Notes under the pieces: generated by a model
What the model was told of the DNA's origin: nothing
Databases searched by the model: none
The model's input: only the letters and a program-made list of their open reading frames with translations
Assembly: GCA_965205225.1 (NCBI GenBank)
Contig: CBDBFZ010000003.1
Location: 248,001 to 312,000 of the forward strand
Length of the DNA: 64,000 bases
Source: Litorimonas sp965205225
GTDB lineage: Bacteria; Pseudomonadota; Alphaproteobacteria; Caulobacterales; Maricaulaceae
Direction of reading: 5' to 3'
Program-made: the position numbers and the translations under genes
In this document: positions 19,116-28,086 of the stretch, in pieces
How the letters are laid out: every line of letters starts with the position of its first letter
Numbering within the stretch: position 1 is the stretch's first letter

Positions 19116-20428
19116 GCGGTTATTTCGATCATATTGACCCTATCCAATATGAAGGCCCGGACAGCGAAAATCCGCTGGCCTTCAAATATTATAATCCTGA
19201 CCAGATTCTGCTCGGAAAGCGCATGGAAGATCACCTGCGCATCGCGGCCTGCTATTGGCATACATTCTGCTGGGACGGGTTCGATGTCTTTGGTGGGGGG
19301 ACGTTCAATAGGCCTTGGCACGGACCTGTCAACGATCAGGCTGCGGCCGAAACCAAGCTGAACGCGGCCTTCGAATTCTTTGACCGGCTTGGGCAACCCT
19401 TTTTCTGTTTCCACGATACGGATTTGATGGCCGCGGTGGAGACTCCGCAGGAATATGTCGAAAACTTCGCGGCGATCGTGGATGCAATTGAATCAAAAAT
19501 GGCGTCATCCCGGACGAAACTGCTTTGGGGCACGGCGAACATGTTCTCGCACCCCCGTTACATGGCCGGGGCATCGACGAACCCGAACCCGGACGTCGCC
19601 TCCTTCTCAGCGCTGCAAGTGAAACATGCGATGGAAGCCACGCATCGACTGGGCGGCGCAGGCTATGTGCTCTGGGGCGGCCGTGAAGGTTATGACACGT
19701 TGCTCAACACGAATGTCAGACAGGAAATGGAACAGCTCGGTCATTTTGTCTCGATGGTAGTCGAGCATAAACACAAAATCGGATTTAAGGGCGATATTTG
19801 GATTGAGCCTAAGCCCCATGAACCTACGAAGCATCAGTATGATCGCGACGTGGCAACCGTTTACGGCTTCCTGAAGGCTTACGGGCTCGAGACTGAGGTT
19901 GGCGTCAACATTGAACCGAACCACGCCACAATGGCGGGTCATAGTTTCGAGCACGAAGTTGAAATGGCCAATGCGCTGGGTGTGTTCGGATCAATCGACT
20001 TCAATCGCGGTGATCCACAGAATGGCTGGGATACGGACCAGTTCCCCTTTGATCTGCGCGAAAATACACTGGCGCTCTATTACATCCTGAAAGGGGGCGG
20101 CTTCAAGAATGGAGGCTCCAATTTCGACGCTAAGGTTCGTCGTCAGAGCAATGATCTGGAAGATCTGTTCTACGGTCATATTGGCGGTATGGATCTGCTA
20201 GCCCGTGCTTTAACGAATGCTGTGGCCATGATCGAATCTGATCAACTTCAGGCGTTTAAGGATCGACGCTATGCTGGATGGTTATCAGGAATAGGGCAGA
20301 AGATGTTAAGCGGACAGGCAAGCCTTGACGATATGGCGACGCACTGCCTGGACCAGAACATCTCACCAAAGCCATGTTCAGGTCACCAGGAACATCTCGA
20401 AAATATTGTGACGCTGGCTACGCGATAA
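19112..20428 (+). CDS. xylA: xylose isomerase
   Basis: A 438-residue cytoplasmic isomerase converting D-xylose to D-xylulose with two divalent metal ions. Class II features are visible: YWHTFCWDGFDVFG, WGTANMFSHPRYMAGA with the catalytic histidine, IWIEPKPHEPTKHQYD with metal-binding glutamate, NIEPNHATMAGHSFEHE, and DFNRGDPQNGWDTDQFP with metal aspartates. It shows that this organism uses the isomerase route for xylose, unlike the oxidative Weimberg route of Caulobacter crescentus. The start overlaps xylB by four bases. The operon ends here with a hairpin about 60 bases downstream. Confidence 0.97.
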   Translation: MSGYFDHIDPIQYEGPDSENPLAFKYYNPDQILLGKRMEDHLRIAACYWHTFCWDGFDVFGGGTFNRPWHGPVNDQAAAETKLNAAFEFFDRLGQPFFCFHDTDLMAAVETPQEYVENFAAIVDAIESKMASSRTKLLWGTANMFSHPRYMAGASTNPNPDVASFSALQVKHAMEATHRLGGAGYVLWGGREGYDTLLNTNVRQEMEQLGHFVSMVVEHKHKIGFKGDIWIEPKPHEPTKHQYDRDVATVYGFLKAYGLETEVGVNIEPNHATMAGHSFEHEVEMANALGVFGSIDFNRGDPQNGWDTDQFPFDLRENTLALYYILKGGGFKNGGSNFDAKVRRQSNDLEDLFYGHIGGMDLLARALTNAVAMIESDQLQAFKDRRYAGWLSGIGQKMLSGQASLDDMATHCLDQNISPKPCSGHQEHLENIVTLATR

Positions 20429-20490
20429 AATGCAATCAATTTTGTGTAGATGCGCAGATTAAAATTAATCGGATTATTAATTCGTGGAAA

Positions 20491-20514
20491 AGCAAGCGCG
20501 TTGTCGCGCTTGCT
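20491..20514. terminator. perfect hairpin between xylA and a convergent gene remnant
   Basis: AGCAAGCGCG and CGCGCTTGCT form a perfect ten-base stem around TTGT. On the plus strand the following bases are only moderately T-rich; on the minus strand the stem runs into TTTTCC. It is probably a two-way terminator for xylA and the minus-strand fragment beyond it. Confidence 0.7.
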
Positions 20515-20545
20515 GAGTCTGTCTATTTTATCGTGATTTCATGCC

Positions 20546-20751
20546 TCAGATACTCGCCGGCAATAGTCCGAATGCAAGATGAGATTTTGCGATCGCGCGA
20601 ACTTCTTCTAAACGCTCCTTACCCCATTCCGCCATGAATGCTTCACATTTGGCTTTTGACAACGCAAGATCCGCCATCGACACAAGGATCATGTTAAACT
20701 CGCAGCTATTTGGCATAGCGTTGCCATGAATCGCATAATTCTCAATATAGC
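20546..20751 (-). pseudogene. C-terminal fragment of an unrecognised gene cut by an IS
   Basis: The minus strand is open for about 68 codons up to the IS boundary, ending with KERLEEVRAIAKSHLAFG and a stop at 20546-20548. It has no start of its own. If the IS plus one TAGC duplication is removed, its frame continues exactly from the fragment on the far side (21617-21918), giving ...NEMAK-SYIENYAIHG.... I do not recognise the family; the helical, charged C-terminus gives no function. Confidence 0.6.
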
Positions 20752-21619
20752 CTAGGTTGTAGTGAAGAATTAACTTTTATTTTCTATAATGTTCCTTCAT
20801 TTTGTCAGGAGCGCACATATGTCTGGTTATCAGGAACTTACGGATGAACAATGGGGCCGTTTAAAGCCTTATTTGCCTTATGGGAGCACAGGGAAACCGG
20901 GTCGCAACGCCAATAACAGGCTTTTCATTGATGCTTTGTTGTGGATGGCCCGTTCGGGCGGGCGTTGGCGCGATTTACCCGAACGGTTCGGGCGTTTTGA
21001 CAGTGTCAAACGGCGTTATTATCTCTGGGTTGAGGCCGGGGTTTTAGAAGATGTCTTTAAGGCCTTGCGCACTCACGCTGATCAAGAGTGGCTGATGATG
21101 GATGCCACAATTGTGCGGGCGCATGCCCAAGCGGCCGGGGCGCGGCATAAAAAGGGGGGCCTGATGCCCACGCATTGGGGCGTTCCAGGGGGGGACGTTC
21201 CAAGGGCGGCCTGACGACAAAAATACATGGGCTGACAGATGCATTGGGTTTACCTCTGCGCCTGATAGCAACGGGCGGGCATTGTAGCGAAATGACGCAA
21301 GCCGCCGCCTTATTGGCAGGGTTTAAGGCGGATCATGTCTTGGCGGATAAGGGCTATGATGGCCGGTGCGTTATAGACGCGGTGAATGAGAGCGGGGCTA
21401 TGCCCGTTATTCCGTCCCGAAAAAATGCGCGCAAGCCAAGGCAAACTGATATGGCTTTGTATAAGGAACGTAATATTGTCGAGCGTTTCTTTGGCTATCT
21501 CAAACAGTTCCGGCGTGTGGCTACGCGATATGACAAGCATATCCAAAACTATATGGGCTTCGTCTATATCGCAGCTATCAAAATCTGGCTCAAATGATTA
21601 ATTCTTCTCTACGACCTAG
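20752..21619 (+). mobile_element. IS5-family (IS427-like) element, copy A
   Basis: An approximately 860-base element with imperfect terminal repeats GGTTGTAGTGAAGAATTAA and (complement of right end) GGTCGTAGAGAAGAATTAA, bounded by CTAG on both sides. TAGC is repeated at 20748-20751 and 21617-21620 and may be the true target duplication. The same element occurs at 30085-30951 and, inverted, at 36291-37156. It is one base longer than copy B and two longer than copy C. Confidence 0.92.
20819..21597 (+). CDS. IS427-type transposase in two overlapping frames (copy A)
   Basis: The DDE transposase is split as in many IS427-group elements. The first frame starts at ATG 20819 behind AGGAG (MSGYQELTDEQW) and carries the first aspartate in MMDATIV. 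It stops at 21214. The second frame (open to 21597) carries LADKGYDG with the second aspartate and RNIVERFFGYLK with the glutamate. A run of seven G near 21188-21194 lies in the overlap, and a minus-one slip there would join the frames through GGRSKGGLTTKIH. Of the three copies this one looks the most likely to be functional. Confidence 0.85.
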
Positions 21620-21918
21620 CTTTTGGCCATTTCATTAGCTTCAATCCAGCCACCTTTCAGGTCTTCAGGGTAGTCACCCATGTTGGAATCGACCTTCACG
21701 GTCGTCACGGCAGAGACGAAGTCGCTGATGTCATAATCTTCAAAAACACTTAGTCGAGCGAGGCTCGGTTTGCGAATACAAGGGTGACTAAAGCGGCAAT
21801 CGCTGACAAAATTCTCATAGGTAACTTCAAAAAGAAGGGGCAAAATAACCCTGATGTGAGCCGGAAAAATTTCTGAAAGGTGCACCTTAGCACGATTGTG
21901 AAATAAGAAAATGATCAA
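21617..21918 (-). pseudogene. N-terminal/central part of the IS-interrupted unknown gene
   Basis: An open minus-strand frame of about 100 codons that reaches the IS edge, ending YPEDLKGGWIEANEMAKS with the stop formed by the CTAG at the IS boundary. It joins in frame to the fragment at 20546-20751 if the element is removed. The true 5' end is uncertain because the first 40 codons look like poor coding sequence. The family is not recognised. Confidence 0.45.
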
Positions 21919-22145
21919 AAGTATTCGGACCGCAGAGCAAAAATCTCTCCACTCGTCACTCTCCGTTTTCTTAGTATATGTTAACCATTACATTACAAAA
22001 AATCAATGTAATTGAAATTTTTGATTTCCAGAAAGATTGAGTTCCCGCTTAATCGGATCATTCAAAGGCGTAGCTTGACACCCATCTTACTCGTTGTGAT
22101 AACGTTAACATAATGATCTGATTAATTTGAACGGGGAGACTCAGA
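21919..22145. promoter_or_regulatory. control region of the Gfo/Idh operon with CG-centred operator
   Basis: TGATAACGTTAACA at 22097-22110 is a palindrome with one mismatch pair and the CG centre of LacI operators, about 36 bases before the first gene. A ribosome site CGGGGAG lies at 22132-22138. AT-rich DNA upstream has no ORF. Confidence 0.55.
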
Positions 22146-23270
22146 GTGACTCAAAACCCACTGAGAATGGGTATGGTCGGAGGGGGGTCCGGCGCGTTTA
22201 TCGGCCATATTCACCGTTTGGCTGCACGGCTGGACGGTCAGATCGAACTCCTTTGCGGAGCATTCTCCCGCGATCCAGAAAACTGTCGGCAGACGGGTCA
22301 GGCTTTGGGACTGAATTCCACGCGATGCTATGACAGCTACAATATAATGATGGAGACTGAAGCGGGCCTGCCCCCTGAGATACGGATGGATTTCGTCGTC
22401 ATCGTTACGCCGAATCATGTCCATTTTCCGGTTGCGAAAGCGGCGCTTGAGGCCGGGTTTCACGTTCTGTCCGACAAGCCTGCCACACTCAATCTGCAGG
22501 AAGCACAAGATCTGGCCGAGATCGTCCACACGTCAGGTCGATCCTATGGTCTGACATATACCTATCTGGGCTATCCGCTGGTCACAGCTGCGCGCGACAT
22601 CGTCGCTAGCGGTGGAATCGGAAAAGTTCGCAAGGTCTTTGCTGAATATATTCAGGGTTGGCTAGCGGGTGAGGTGGAGACCAAACAAGCGGACTGGCGG
22701 ACCGATCCAGCGCGTTCCGGCGCATCTGGGTGTATGGGAGATATCGGAACGCATGCCCACAATCTCGTGGAATATGTCACAAACCGAAAGATGACCCATG
22801 TTGCAGCGGATCTAACGATTTTCGTCGATGGTCGGCGGTTGGACGATGATGGGTCGGCCCTGTTCCGCATGGAAGAGGGGATCAAAGGGACATTGTCGGC
22901 GTCCCAGATCTGTGTCGGCCGGGAAAATAGCCTGTCCTTTCGGATCTATGGAGAGATTGGCGGACTGGAATGGAATCAGGAAGAGCCCAACACGCTGATC
23001 CGGACCTATCAGGACCGACCGACAGAGATTATCCGTGCAGGCCAAGGCTACCTACCGCAGTCCGTTCAGACCCAGTTCCGCACACCGGCTGGTCATCCAG
23101 AAGGATATATTGAGGCCTTCGCGAACATCTATCTCGAATTTGCGGAAGCGATCCGGACTAAGGGCGGCGTGAAGGCCGGCATGGACGCTGCTTTGCGGGG
23201 AATGGCCTTCGTCGAGGCGCTGGTCGAAAGTAGTGAGAATAATTCGGCATGGACGGAGATCCGGGTATGA
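22146..23270 (+). CDS. Gfo/Idh/MocA-family NAD(P) sugar oxidoreductase
   Basis: A 374-residue cytoplasmic-type oxidoreductase with the Rossmann loop GMVGGGSGAFIGHIHR at the N-terminus, the conserved SDKPATLN segment with the EKP-like lysine at about residue 103, and GDIGTHAHNLVEY, which matches the catalytic histidine region. Proteins of this class oxidise or reduce sugars and glycosides at C1 or C3. It is the first gene of an operon with a TIM-barrel isomerase-like protein (4-base overlap), an MFS permease, and a GMC dehydrogenase pair, a set found in 3-keto-glycoside metabolism. The exact substrate is not readable. Confidence 0.88.
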   Translation: MTQNPLRMGMVGGGSGAFIGHIHRLAARLDGQIELLCGAFSRDPENCRQTGQALGLNSTRCYDSYNIMMETEAGLPPEIRMDFVVIVTPNHVHFPVAKAALEAGFHVLSDKPATLNLQEAQDLAEIVHTSGRSYGLTYTYLGYPLVTAARDIVASGGIGKVRKVFAEYIQGWLAGEVETKQADWRTDPARSGASGCMGDIGTHAHNLVEYVTNRKMTHVAADLTIFVDGRRLDDDGSALFRMEEGIKGTLSASQICVGRENSLSFRIYGEIGGLEWNQEEPNTLIRTYQDRPTEIIRAGQGYLPQSVQTQFRTPAGHPEGYIEAFANIYLEFAEAIRTKGGVKAGMDAALRGMAFVEALVESSENNSAWTEIRV

Positions 23271-24319
23271 AGACGATGAAAGGCCCGGCGATTTTCTTGG
23301 CTCAGTTCATGGGCGATAAACCGTTCGACACAATGGAAAATGCCTGCCGCTGGATGGCCAAGGCTGGCTATAAAGGCATTCAGATACCGTCCGATAATCC
23401 AGTCTGTATCGATCTGAAACTCGCGGCAGAAAGCAAAGATTATTGCGACGCTTTCAAGGGGAAGTGCGCCGAATGGGGCGTCGAAATCACGGAGCTTTCG
23501 ACCCATATCCAGGGCCAACTGGTTGCTGTTCATCCGGCTTACGATACGGCATTTGATGCCTTTGCCCCGGCGCAGTTGCATGGAAAGCCTAAGGCGCGGC
23601 AGGAATGGGCCGTTGAACAAGTCATGTATGCGGCCAAGGCCTCCCAAAACCTCGGTCTCGACCGCTCCGTTTCATTCCCGGGCGCTCTCGTCTGGCCCTT
23701 CATGTATCCGTGGCCACAGCGCCCGGCTGGTCTCGTCGAAGAAGGATTCAAGGAACTCGCAAAACGCTGGCGCCCCATTCTAAATTATTATGACAAATGC
23801 GGGGTCGATATTTGCTATGAAATCCATCCGGGCGAGGATCTGCATGACGGCGTGACATTCGAACGGTTCTTGGACGAGGTGGATCAGCACCCGCGTTGTA
23901 ACATCTTGTACGACCCCAGCCACTTTATTCTGCAGCAGCTCGATTACCTGTCTTTTATCGACTATTATCACGAGCGCATCCAGATGTTTCACGTCAAGGA
24001 TGCCGAGTTCCGGCCTAACGGTAAAAGCGGAATTTATGGCGGTTATCAGGGCTGGGTTGAACGGCCGGGACGGTTCCGCTCTCTCGGGGACGGACAGATC
24101 GATTTTGGCGGCATTTTCGCCAAACTCGCTGGATATAATTTTGATGGCTGGGCGGTTGTCGAATGGGAATGTGCGCTGAAACATTCAGAAGACGGTGCCC
24201 GCGAAGGGGCCAACTTCGTGTCCGATCACATCATCCGCGTGACGGATAAAGCGTTCGATGATTTTGCAGGCGGCAGTGCCGACCGTGACAGCAATAGAAA
24301 AATGCTCGGCCTCGCTTGA
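23267..24319 (+). CDS. TIM-barrel sugar phosphate isomerase/epimerase-like protein
   Basis: About 350 residues of the xylose-isomerase-like TIM-barrel superfamily. The start MKTMKGPAIFLAQF overlaps the previous stop by four bases (ATGA); a longer in-frame start at 23249 would overlap more. Metal-binding positions are visible in ICYEIHPGED, LYDPSHF, MFHVKDAEF and VVEWECA, which supply the usual Glu-Asp/His-His-Glu set. In comparable operons such proteins epimerise, isomerise or cleave oxidised (keto) glycosides. No phosphate-specific motif can be claimed, and no signal peptide is present, so it acts in the cytoplasm. Confidence 0.87.
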   Translation: MKTMKGPAIFLAQFMGDKPFDTMENACRWMAKAGYKGIQIPSDNPVCIDLKLAAESKDYCDAFKGKCAEWGVEITELSTHIQGQLVAVHPAYDTAFDAFAPAQLHGKPKARQEWAVEQVMYAAKASQNLGLDRSVSFPGALVWPFMYPWPQRPAGLVEEGFKELAKRWRPILNYYDKCGVDICYEIHPGEDLHDGVTFERFLDEVDQHPRCNILYDPSHFILQQLDYLSFIDYYHERIQMFHVKDAEFRPNGKSGIYGGYQGWVERPGRFRSLGDGQIDFGGIFAKLAGYNFDGWAVVEWECALKHSEDGAREGANFVSDHIIRVTDKAFDDFAGGSADRDSNRKMLGLA

Positions 24320-24361
24320 GGGCCAGCGCAAAGGGGAAAGACATGGTGACAAGTACAGCCG

Positions 24362-25750
24362 ATGCAGGGGTTTCCTGCATGTATAAATCGAAACCGGTTA
24401 TTCTGGCTCAGCTGCCTATCCTTGATCGTGACGGCGATGACCTTTGCGATCCGGGCTGGAATCCTGACACAACTCTCTGATCAGTTCGTTCTCACAGATA
24501 CGGAGCTTGGTTGGGTCAACGGCATGGCCTTCCTCGGATTTCCGCTGGCGATGGTCGCGTTCGGATTTCTCTACAATGCGCTGGGGCCAAAACTCATCAT
24601 GATTCTGGCATTTCTGGGTCATCTGCTTGGACTTGTTTTGACGATTTTTGCGGGTGGGTTTCTCGGCCTGCTGATTTCGACGTTCTTTATCGGCTTTGCC
24701 AATGGCTCTGTTGAAGCGGCGTGTAATCCGATGGTGGCGGACCTTTACAAGGACGACAAAACCAAATGGCTCAATCGGTTTCATGTCTGGTTCCCGGGTG
24801 GCATCGTGATCGGCGCCGTCATTTCCTATGTCATGACGAATATGGGCATTGGTTGGCATCCACAGATTGCCATCATGTTGGTGCCGACAGCAATCTATGG
24901 CTTCCTGATTTTCACAACGGTCTTTCCGGACGTTGATCCGGACAGCAAATCCATGCGGCTGGATACGAAATCGACCCTGCTGATCACAGCTGTCTTCGGT
25001 CTTCTGGTCCTAATTGGCACGCCGAACAGTCTGTTAGCCAGTGTACCGGGCGAGATCATGTTGCCGCTCATTCTGGTGCTTGCGCTTGTTTATTTGCTGA
25101 CTTTCGTCCTGACCGGACGCCACCGTGATGCGATTTTGCTCGTCGCGCTGATGGGTATCATGTCGATAACGGCAACGTCTGAACTGGGCACTCAGCAATG
25201 GGTCGAACGTATTCTCGGCAGTTCCGGTGCGCAGCCCATGCTGATCCTTGCAATGGTAACGGGAATTATGGCCGTCGGGCGGTTCTTTGCCGGACCCCTG
25301 ATTCATGCGCTCAATCCGCTGGGTGTGTTGCTGGCGAGTGCCGTCGTTACAACGCTGGGTCTGTTCATGATGGCGACCCTATCTGGCGGTCTTGTCTACT
25401 TGGCGGCGATCGTCTTTGCGGTCGGTGTCTGTTATTTCTGGCCGACCATGATTGGCGTGACGGCGCAATATGTACCGCGCAGCGGGGCGCTCGGGATGAG
25501 TCTGGTCGGGGCAGCCGGCATGTTCGCTCTGACAATCTGGAACCCTGTCATAGGCGGCTGGATAGATGCGGCACGTAAGACGGCTGAAGAGACAGGCCTG
25601 ACAGGCAGCGCAGTCGAGATGGCGGCGGGGCAGGGGACTTTATCCAAGCTCGTCTTGTTCCCGGTCGTGTTGATTGTCTGTTTTGCTATTCTCTACATTC
25701 TGCGTAAGCGGATCATAGCAACGGCGGATCCAATTGCCGAGGAGGCATAA
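24362..25750 (+). CDS. MFS transporter, probable N-terminal frameshift
   Basis: A 12-helix-type major facilitator permease; helices begin at LFWLSCLSLIVTAMTFAI, and FHVWFPGGIVIGA and MFALTIWNPVIGGWID are clear membrane segments. It should import the sugar or glycoside used by this operon. The ATG at 24362 has no ribosome site. A very good one (AAGGGGAAAG) precedes ATG 24343, whose frame is out by one base and stops at 24480. The interval 24343-25750 is 1408 bases, one more than a whole number of codons, so a single-base insertion between about 24365 and 24400 would explain it. It is either a sequencing error, a real lesion with fallback initiation, or an unusual start. Confidence 0.82.
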   Translation: MQGFPACINRNRLFWLSCLSLIVTAMTFAIRAGILTQLSDQFVLTDTELGWVNGMAFLGFPLAMVAFGFLYNALGPKLIMILAFLGHLLGLVLTIFAGGFLGLLISTFFIGFANGSVEAACNPMVADLYKDDKTKWLNRFHVWFPGGIVIGAVISYVMTNMGIGWHPQIAIMLVPTAIYGFLIFTTVFPDVDPDSKSMRLDTKSTLLITAVFGLLVLIGTPNSLLASVPGEIMLPLILVLALVYLLTFVLTGRHRDAILLVALMGIMSITATSELGTQQWVERILGSSGAQPMLILAMVTGIMAVGRFFAGPLIHALNPLGVLLASAVVTTLGLFMMATLSGGLVYLAAIVFAVGVCYFWPTMIGVTAQYVPRSGALGMSLVGAAGMFALTIWNPVIGGWIDAARKTAEETGLTGSAVEMAAGQGTLSKLVLFPVVLIVCFAILYILRKRIIATADPIAEEA

Positions 25751-25752
25751 TA

Positions 25753-26328
25753 ATGGCTCAGCTTTTCATGAACAGGCGCGGCGCGATTGCGTCCCTGCTC
25801 GCCATTTCTGCCTCGGAAGCCTTATCGGCCTGTGGCAAAATTGAGGATACGCCGGAGGAGGTTTCTGGACTGGCTTATGCCGGTCCCATGCAGTTTTTCA
25901 GCGCCGATGAAATGGCGTTCATCGCAGCGGTCGCAAACACAATTATTCCGACGACGGATACGCCGGGGGCCGTCTCGGCGGGCGTGCCGGAAACATTGCA
26001 AGCGCTCGCTTCGGAATGGGCGGATGATGGGTTCCGTCTCTTCTGGCGGGAAGGGTTAACGGATATTAACTCAGCTCTAAGTGCGGACGGAACGGCGTTT
26101 ACCGATATGACCGTCGACCAGCAAGCAACGGTTTTGTCAACCTATGATGCCGACATATATTCGGGTGCTGTCGAGAACGATTTCTACAAGTCTCTAAAAT
26201 CGACGGTTGTGACAGCCTATTATATGAGCGAGCCCGGTGCGACTGAAGAGCTCAACTATGAAGCTGTGCCGGGTGAATGGATTGGTGATGCTGCACTGTC
26301 CGATTATCCAAAAACATGGGCGACCTGA
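25753..26328 (+). CDS. gluconate 2-dehydrogenase subunit 3-like small subunit, Tat signal
   Basis: A 191-residue protein starting behind GAGGAGG. Near the N-terminus NRRGAIASLLAISA resembles a twin-arginine signal, followed by SACGK, a possible lipobox. The mature part is the small-subunit fold found with GMC dehydrogenases (FFSADEMAFIAAVANTIIPTTDTPGA near the start, and the YPKTWAT end). In characterised glucoside 3-dehydrogenases and gluconate dehydrogenases this subunit carries the only export signal and brings the catalytic GMC subunit to the periplasm. The next gene begins two bases after its stop and has no signal, which fits that arrangement. Confidence 0.85.
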   Translation: MAQLFMNRRGAIASLLAISASEALSACGKIEDTPEEVSGLAYAGPMQFFSADEMAFIAAVANTIIPTTDTPGAVSAGVPETLQALASEWADDGFRLFWREGLTDINSALSADGTAFTDMTVDQQATVLSTYDADIYSGAVENDFYKSLKSTVVTAYYMSEPGATEELNYEAVPGEWIGDAALSDYPKTWAT

Positions 26329-26330
26329 TT

Positions 26331-28040
26331 ATGGCAGATTTTGATTTTGTTGTTGTCGGCTCCGGTATGTCCGGCGGCTGGGTAGCGAAGGAGCTGTGCG
26401 AACGCGGCTTCAAGGTTGCGGTCGTTGAACGTGGGCGCGACCTTGTTCCGGAAGAGGATTACACTGACTTTCTTGATCCTTGGGAGATGGAACATCTTAA
26501 CTGGAAATCGTCACAGGACCGGGAGGAATATCCGATCCAGTCCGAAGTCTATGCATTTCACAGCTATACCAAGCAGTTCTGGGTCAAGGATGGGGAACAT
26601 CCTTATGAAACAGCACCGGGCACACGCTATAAATGGCGCCGAGGTCATCATGTGGGCGGGCGTTCAATCATGTGGGCGCGGCAATCCTACCGCATGTCAG
26701 AAATCGATTTTCAGGCCAATGCAGTGGACGGGTACGGTGTCGACTGGCCGGTTCGCTATACTGATCTGAAGGATTGGTACGATTACGCGGAAACCTTTGC
26801 CGGAGTCAGTGGGAATGATGACGGTGTAGAAGTTTTGCCGAGCGGAGGGACTTTCCAGCCACCTCATGAAATGACAGTGGTTGAAAAAGAATGGAAAAAG
26901 GTCATCGAGGCCCGGTGGCCAACGCGTAAGATGATCATTGGCCGCTCGGCTAATCTGACCCAACCGACCGAAGAACAAATTTCCCTTGGGCGTGGGGCCT
27001 GCCAGGCGCGGGATCATTGTTTCCGAGGATGTAGTTTTGGGGCTTATTTCAGCTCTAAGCATGCGACCCTTCCAGCGGCTGAACGCACGGGAAACATGAC
27101 ATTGATTTCGGATATGGCCATCCACGAAGTCATTTATGATGCGGAGACAAACCGCGCGACGGGTGTTCGGGGGGTCAACACGAAAACAATGGAGGCGACA
27201 GAAATTACGGCACGGGCCGCCTTCCTGAACGCGTCTGCCATCCCGACAGCGATGATCCTGCTAAACACAAAATCAGACGCTATGCCCAACGGATTGGCGA
27301 ACAGTTCAGGTCATGTCGGACACAATCTGATCGGTCATGTTGGCGGTGCCTATGCACAAGGGCGGCATATGGGCTTCCAAGACTCGCATCATTACGGACG
27401 GCGACCGAACGGAATCTATATTCCGCGCTATCGTAATCATACTGAACCGGGCGATGGCTATCTACGTGGCTTTGGCTTTCAGGGCGGAGCGATCCGTATG
27501 GGTTGGCGCGGCCGCGCAAATGAGCTAGGCGTCGGCGCAAGCATGAAGGACCGGATCCGTACGCCGGGTCCCTGGCGCATGTGGCTGGGCGCGTTCGGGG
27601 AAACCATGCCTCGATTTGAAAACAAGGTCACGCTCCACAGTCGTAAGACTGACAAATGGGGATTCCCCATTCCGGTTATGGATTGCCGCTACACGGACAA
27701 TGAGGTGAACGCCGTGAGCCAAGCCGCAGAAGACGCAAAAGAGATGATGGAAGTCATGGGTGCGGTAGATGTCGTGTCCAGCGCCGGAAGCATCACAAAG
27801 GATACGCTGGGTGCGCCGGGCAATGCCATTCATGAAATGGGTACATGCCGGATGGGGAATGATCCGGCTTCGTCTGTGCTAAATAAGTGGAACCAGAGCC
27901 ATGATGTGCCGAACCTGTTCATTTCGGACGGCAGTTTCATGACCAGCGCCGCCTGCCAGAATCCGTCTTTAACCTATATGGCATTCTCGGCTCGGACCGC
28001 AAATCACGCGGCGGACCTGATGGAAGAAGACGCGATTTAG
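26331..28040 (+). CDS. GMC oxidoreductase, probable glucoside 3-dehydrogenase catalytic subunit
   Basis: A FAD-dependent dehydrogenase of 569 residues. ATG 26331 (MADFDFVVVGSGMSGG) is preferred over ATG 26316, which would overlap the small subunit. FAD features are VVGSGMSGGWVAKEL and ERG at the end of the first unit, then GGRSIMWAR. The C-terminal active-site segments are IHEMGTCRMG and QNPSLTYMAF, supplying the His and Asn pair of GMC enzymes. The pairing with a subunit 3-like partner and with Gfo/Idh and TIM-barrel proteins matches multi-subunit glucoside 3-dehydrogenases, which oxidise C3 of glucosides and pass electrons to the respiratory chain. The cytochrome c partner is not in the window. 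Alternatives are gluconate or sorbitol dehydrogenases. Confidence 0.87.
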   Translation: MADFDFVVVGSGMSGGWVAKELCERGFKVAVVERGRDLVPEEDYTDFLDPWEMEHLNWKSSQDREEYPIQSEVYAFHSYTKQFWVKDGEHPYETAPGTRYKWRRGHHVGGRSIMWARQSYRMSEIDFQANAVDGYGVDWPVRYTDLKDWYDYAETFAGVSGNDDGVEVLPSGGTFQPPHEMTVVEKEWKKVIEARWPTRKMIIGRSANLTQPTEEQISLGRGACQARDHCFRGCSFGAYFSSKHATLPAAERTGNMTLISDMAIHEVIYDAETNRATGVRGVNTKTMEATEITARAAFLNASAIPTAMILLNTKSDAMPNGLANSSGHVGHNLIGHVGGAYAQGRHMGFQDSHHYGRRPNGIYIPRYRNHTEPGDGYLRGFGFQGGAIRMGWRGRANELGVGASMKDRIRTPGPWRMWLGAFGETMPRFENKVTLHSRKTDKWGFPIPVMDCRYTDNEVNAVSQAAEDAKEMMEVMGAVDVVSSAGSITKDTLGAPGNAIHEMGTCRMGNDPASSVLNKWNQSHDVPNLFISDGSFMTSAACQNPSLTYMAFSARTANHAADLMEEDAI

Positions 28041-28086
28041 CGTTGGCTATTCTGTGAGCGCAAAATCTTTTGGAGACCCGACTGTG

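Noticed and set aside
20491..20514. Perfect 10-bp hairpin as an integron attC or IS end
   Set aside because: It is too short and lacks attC core sites, and it lies just after xylA as a terminator would.
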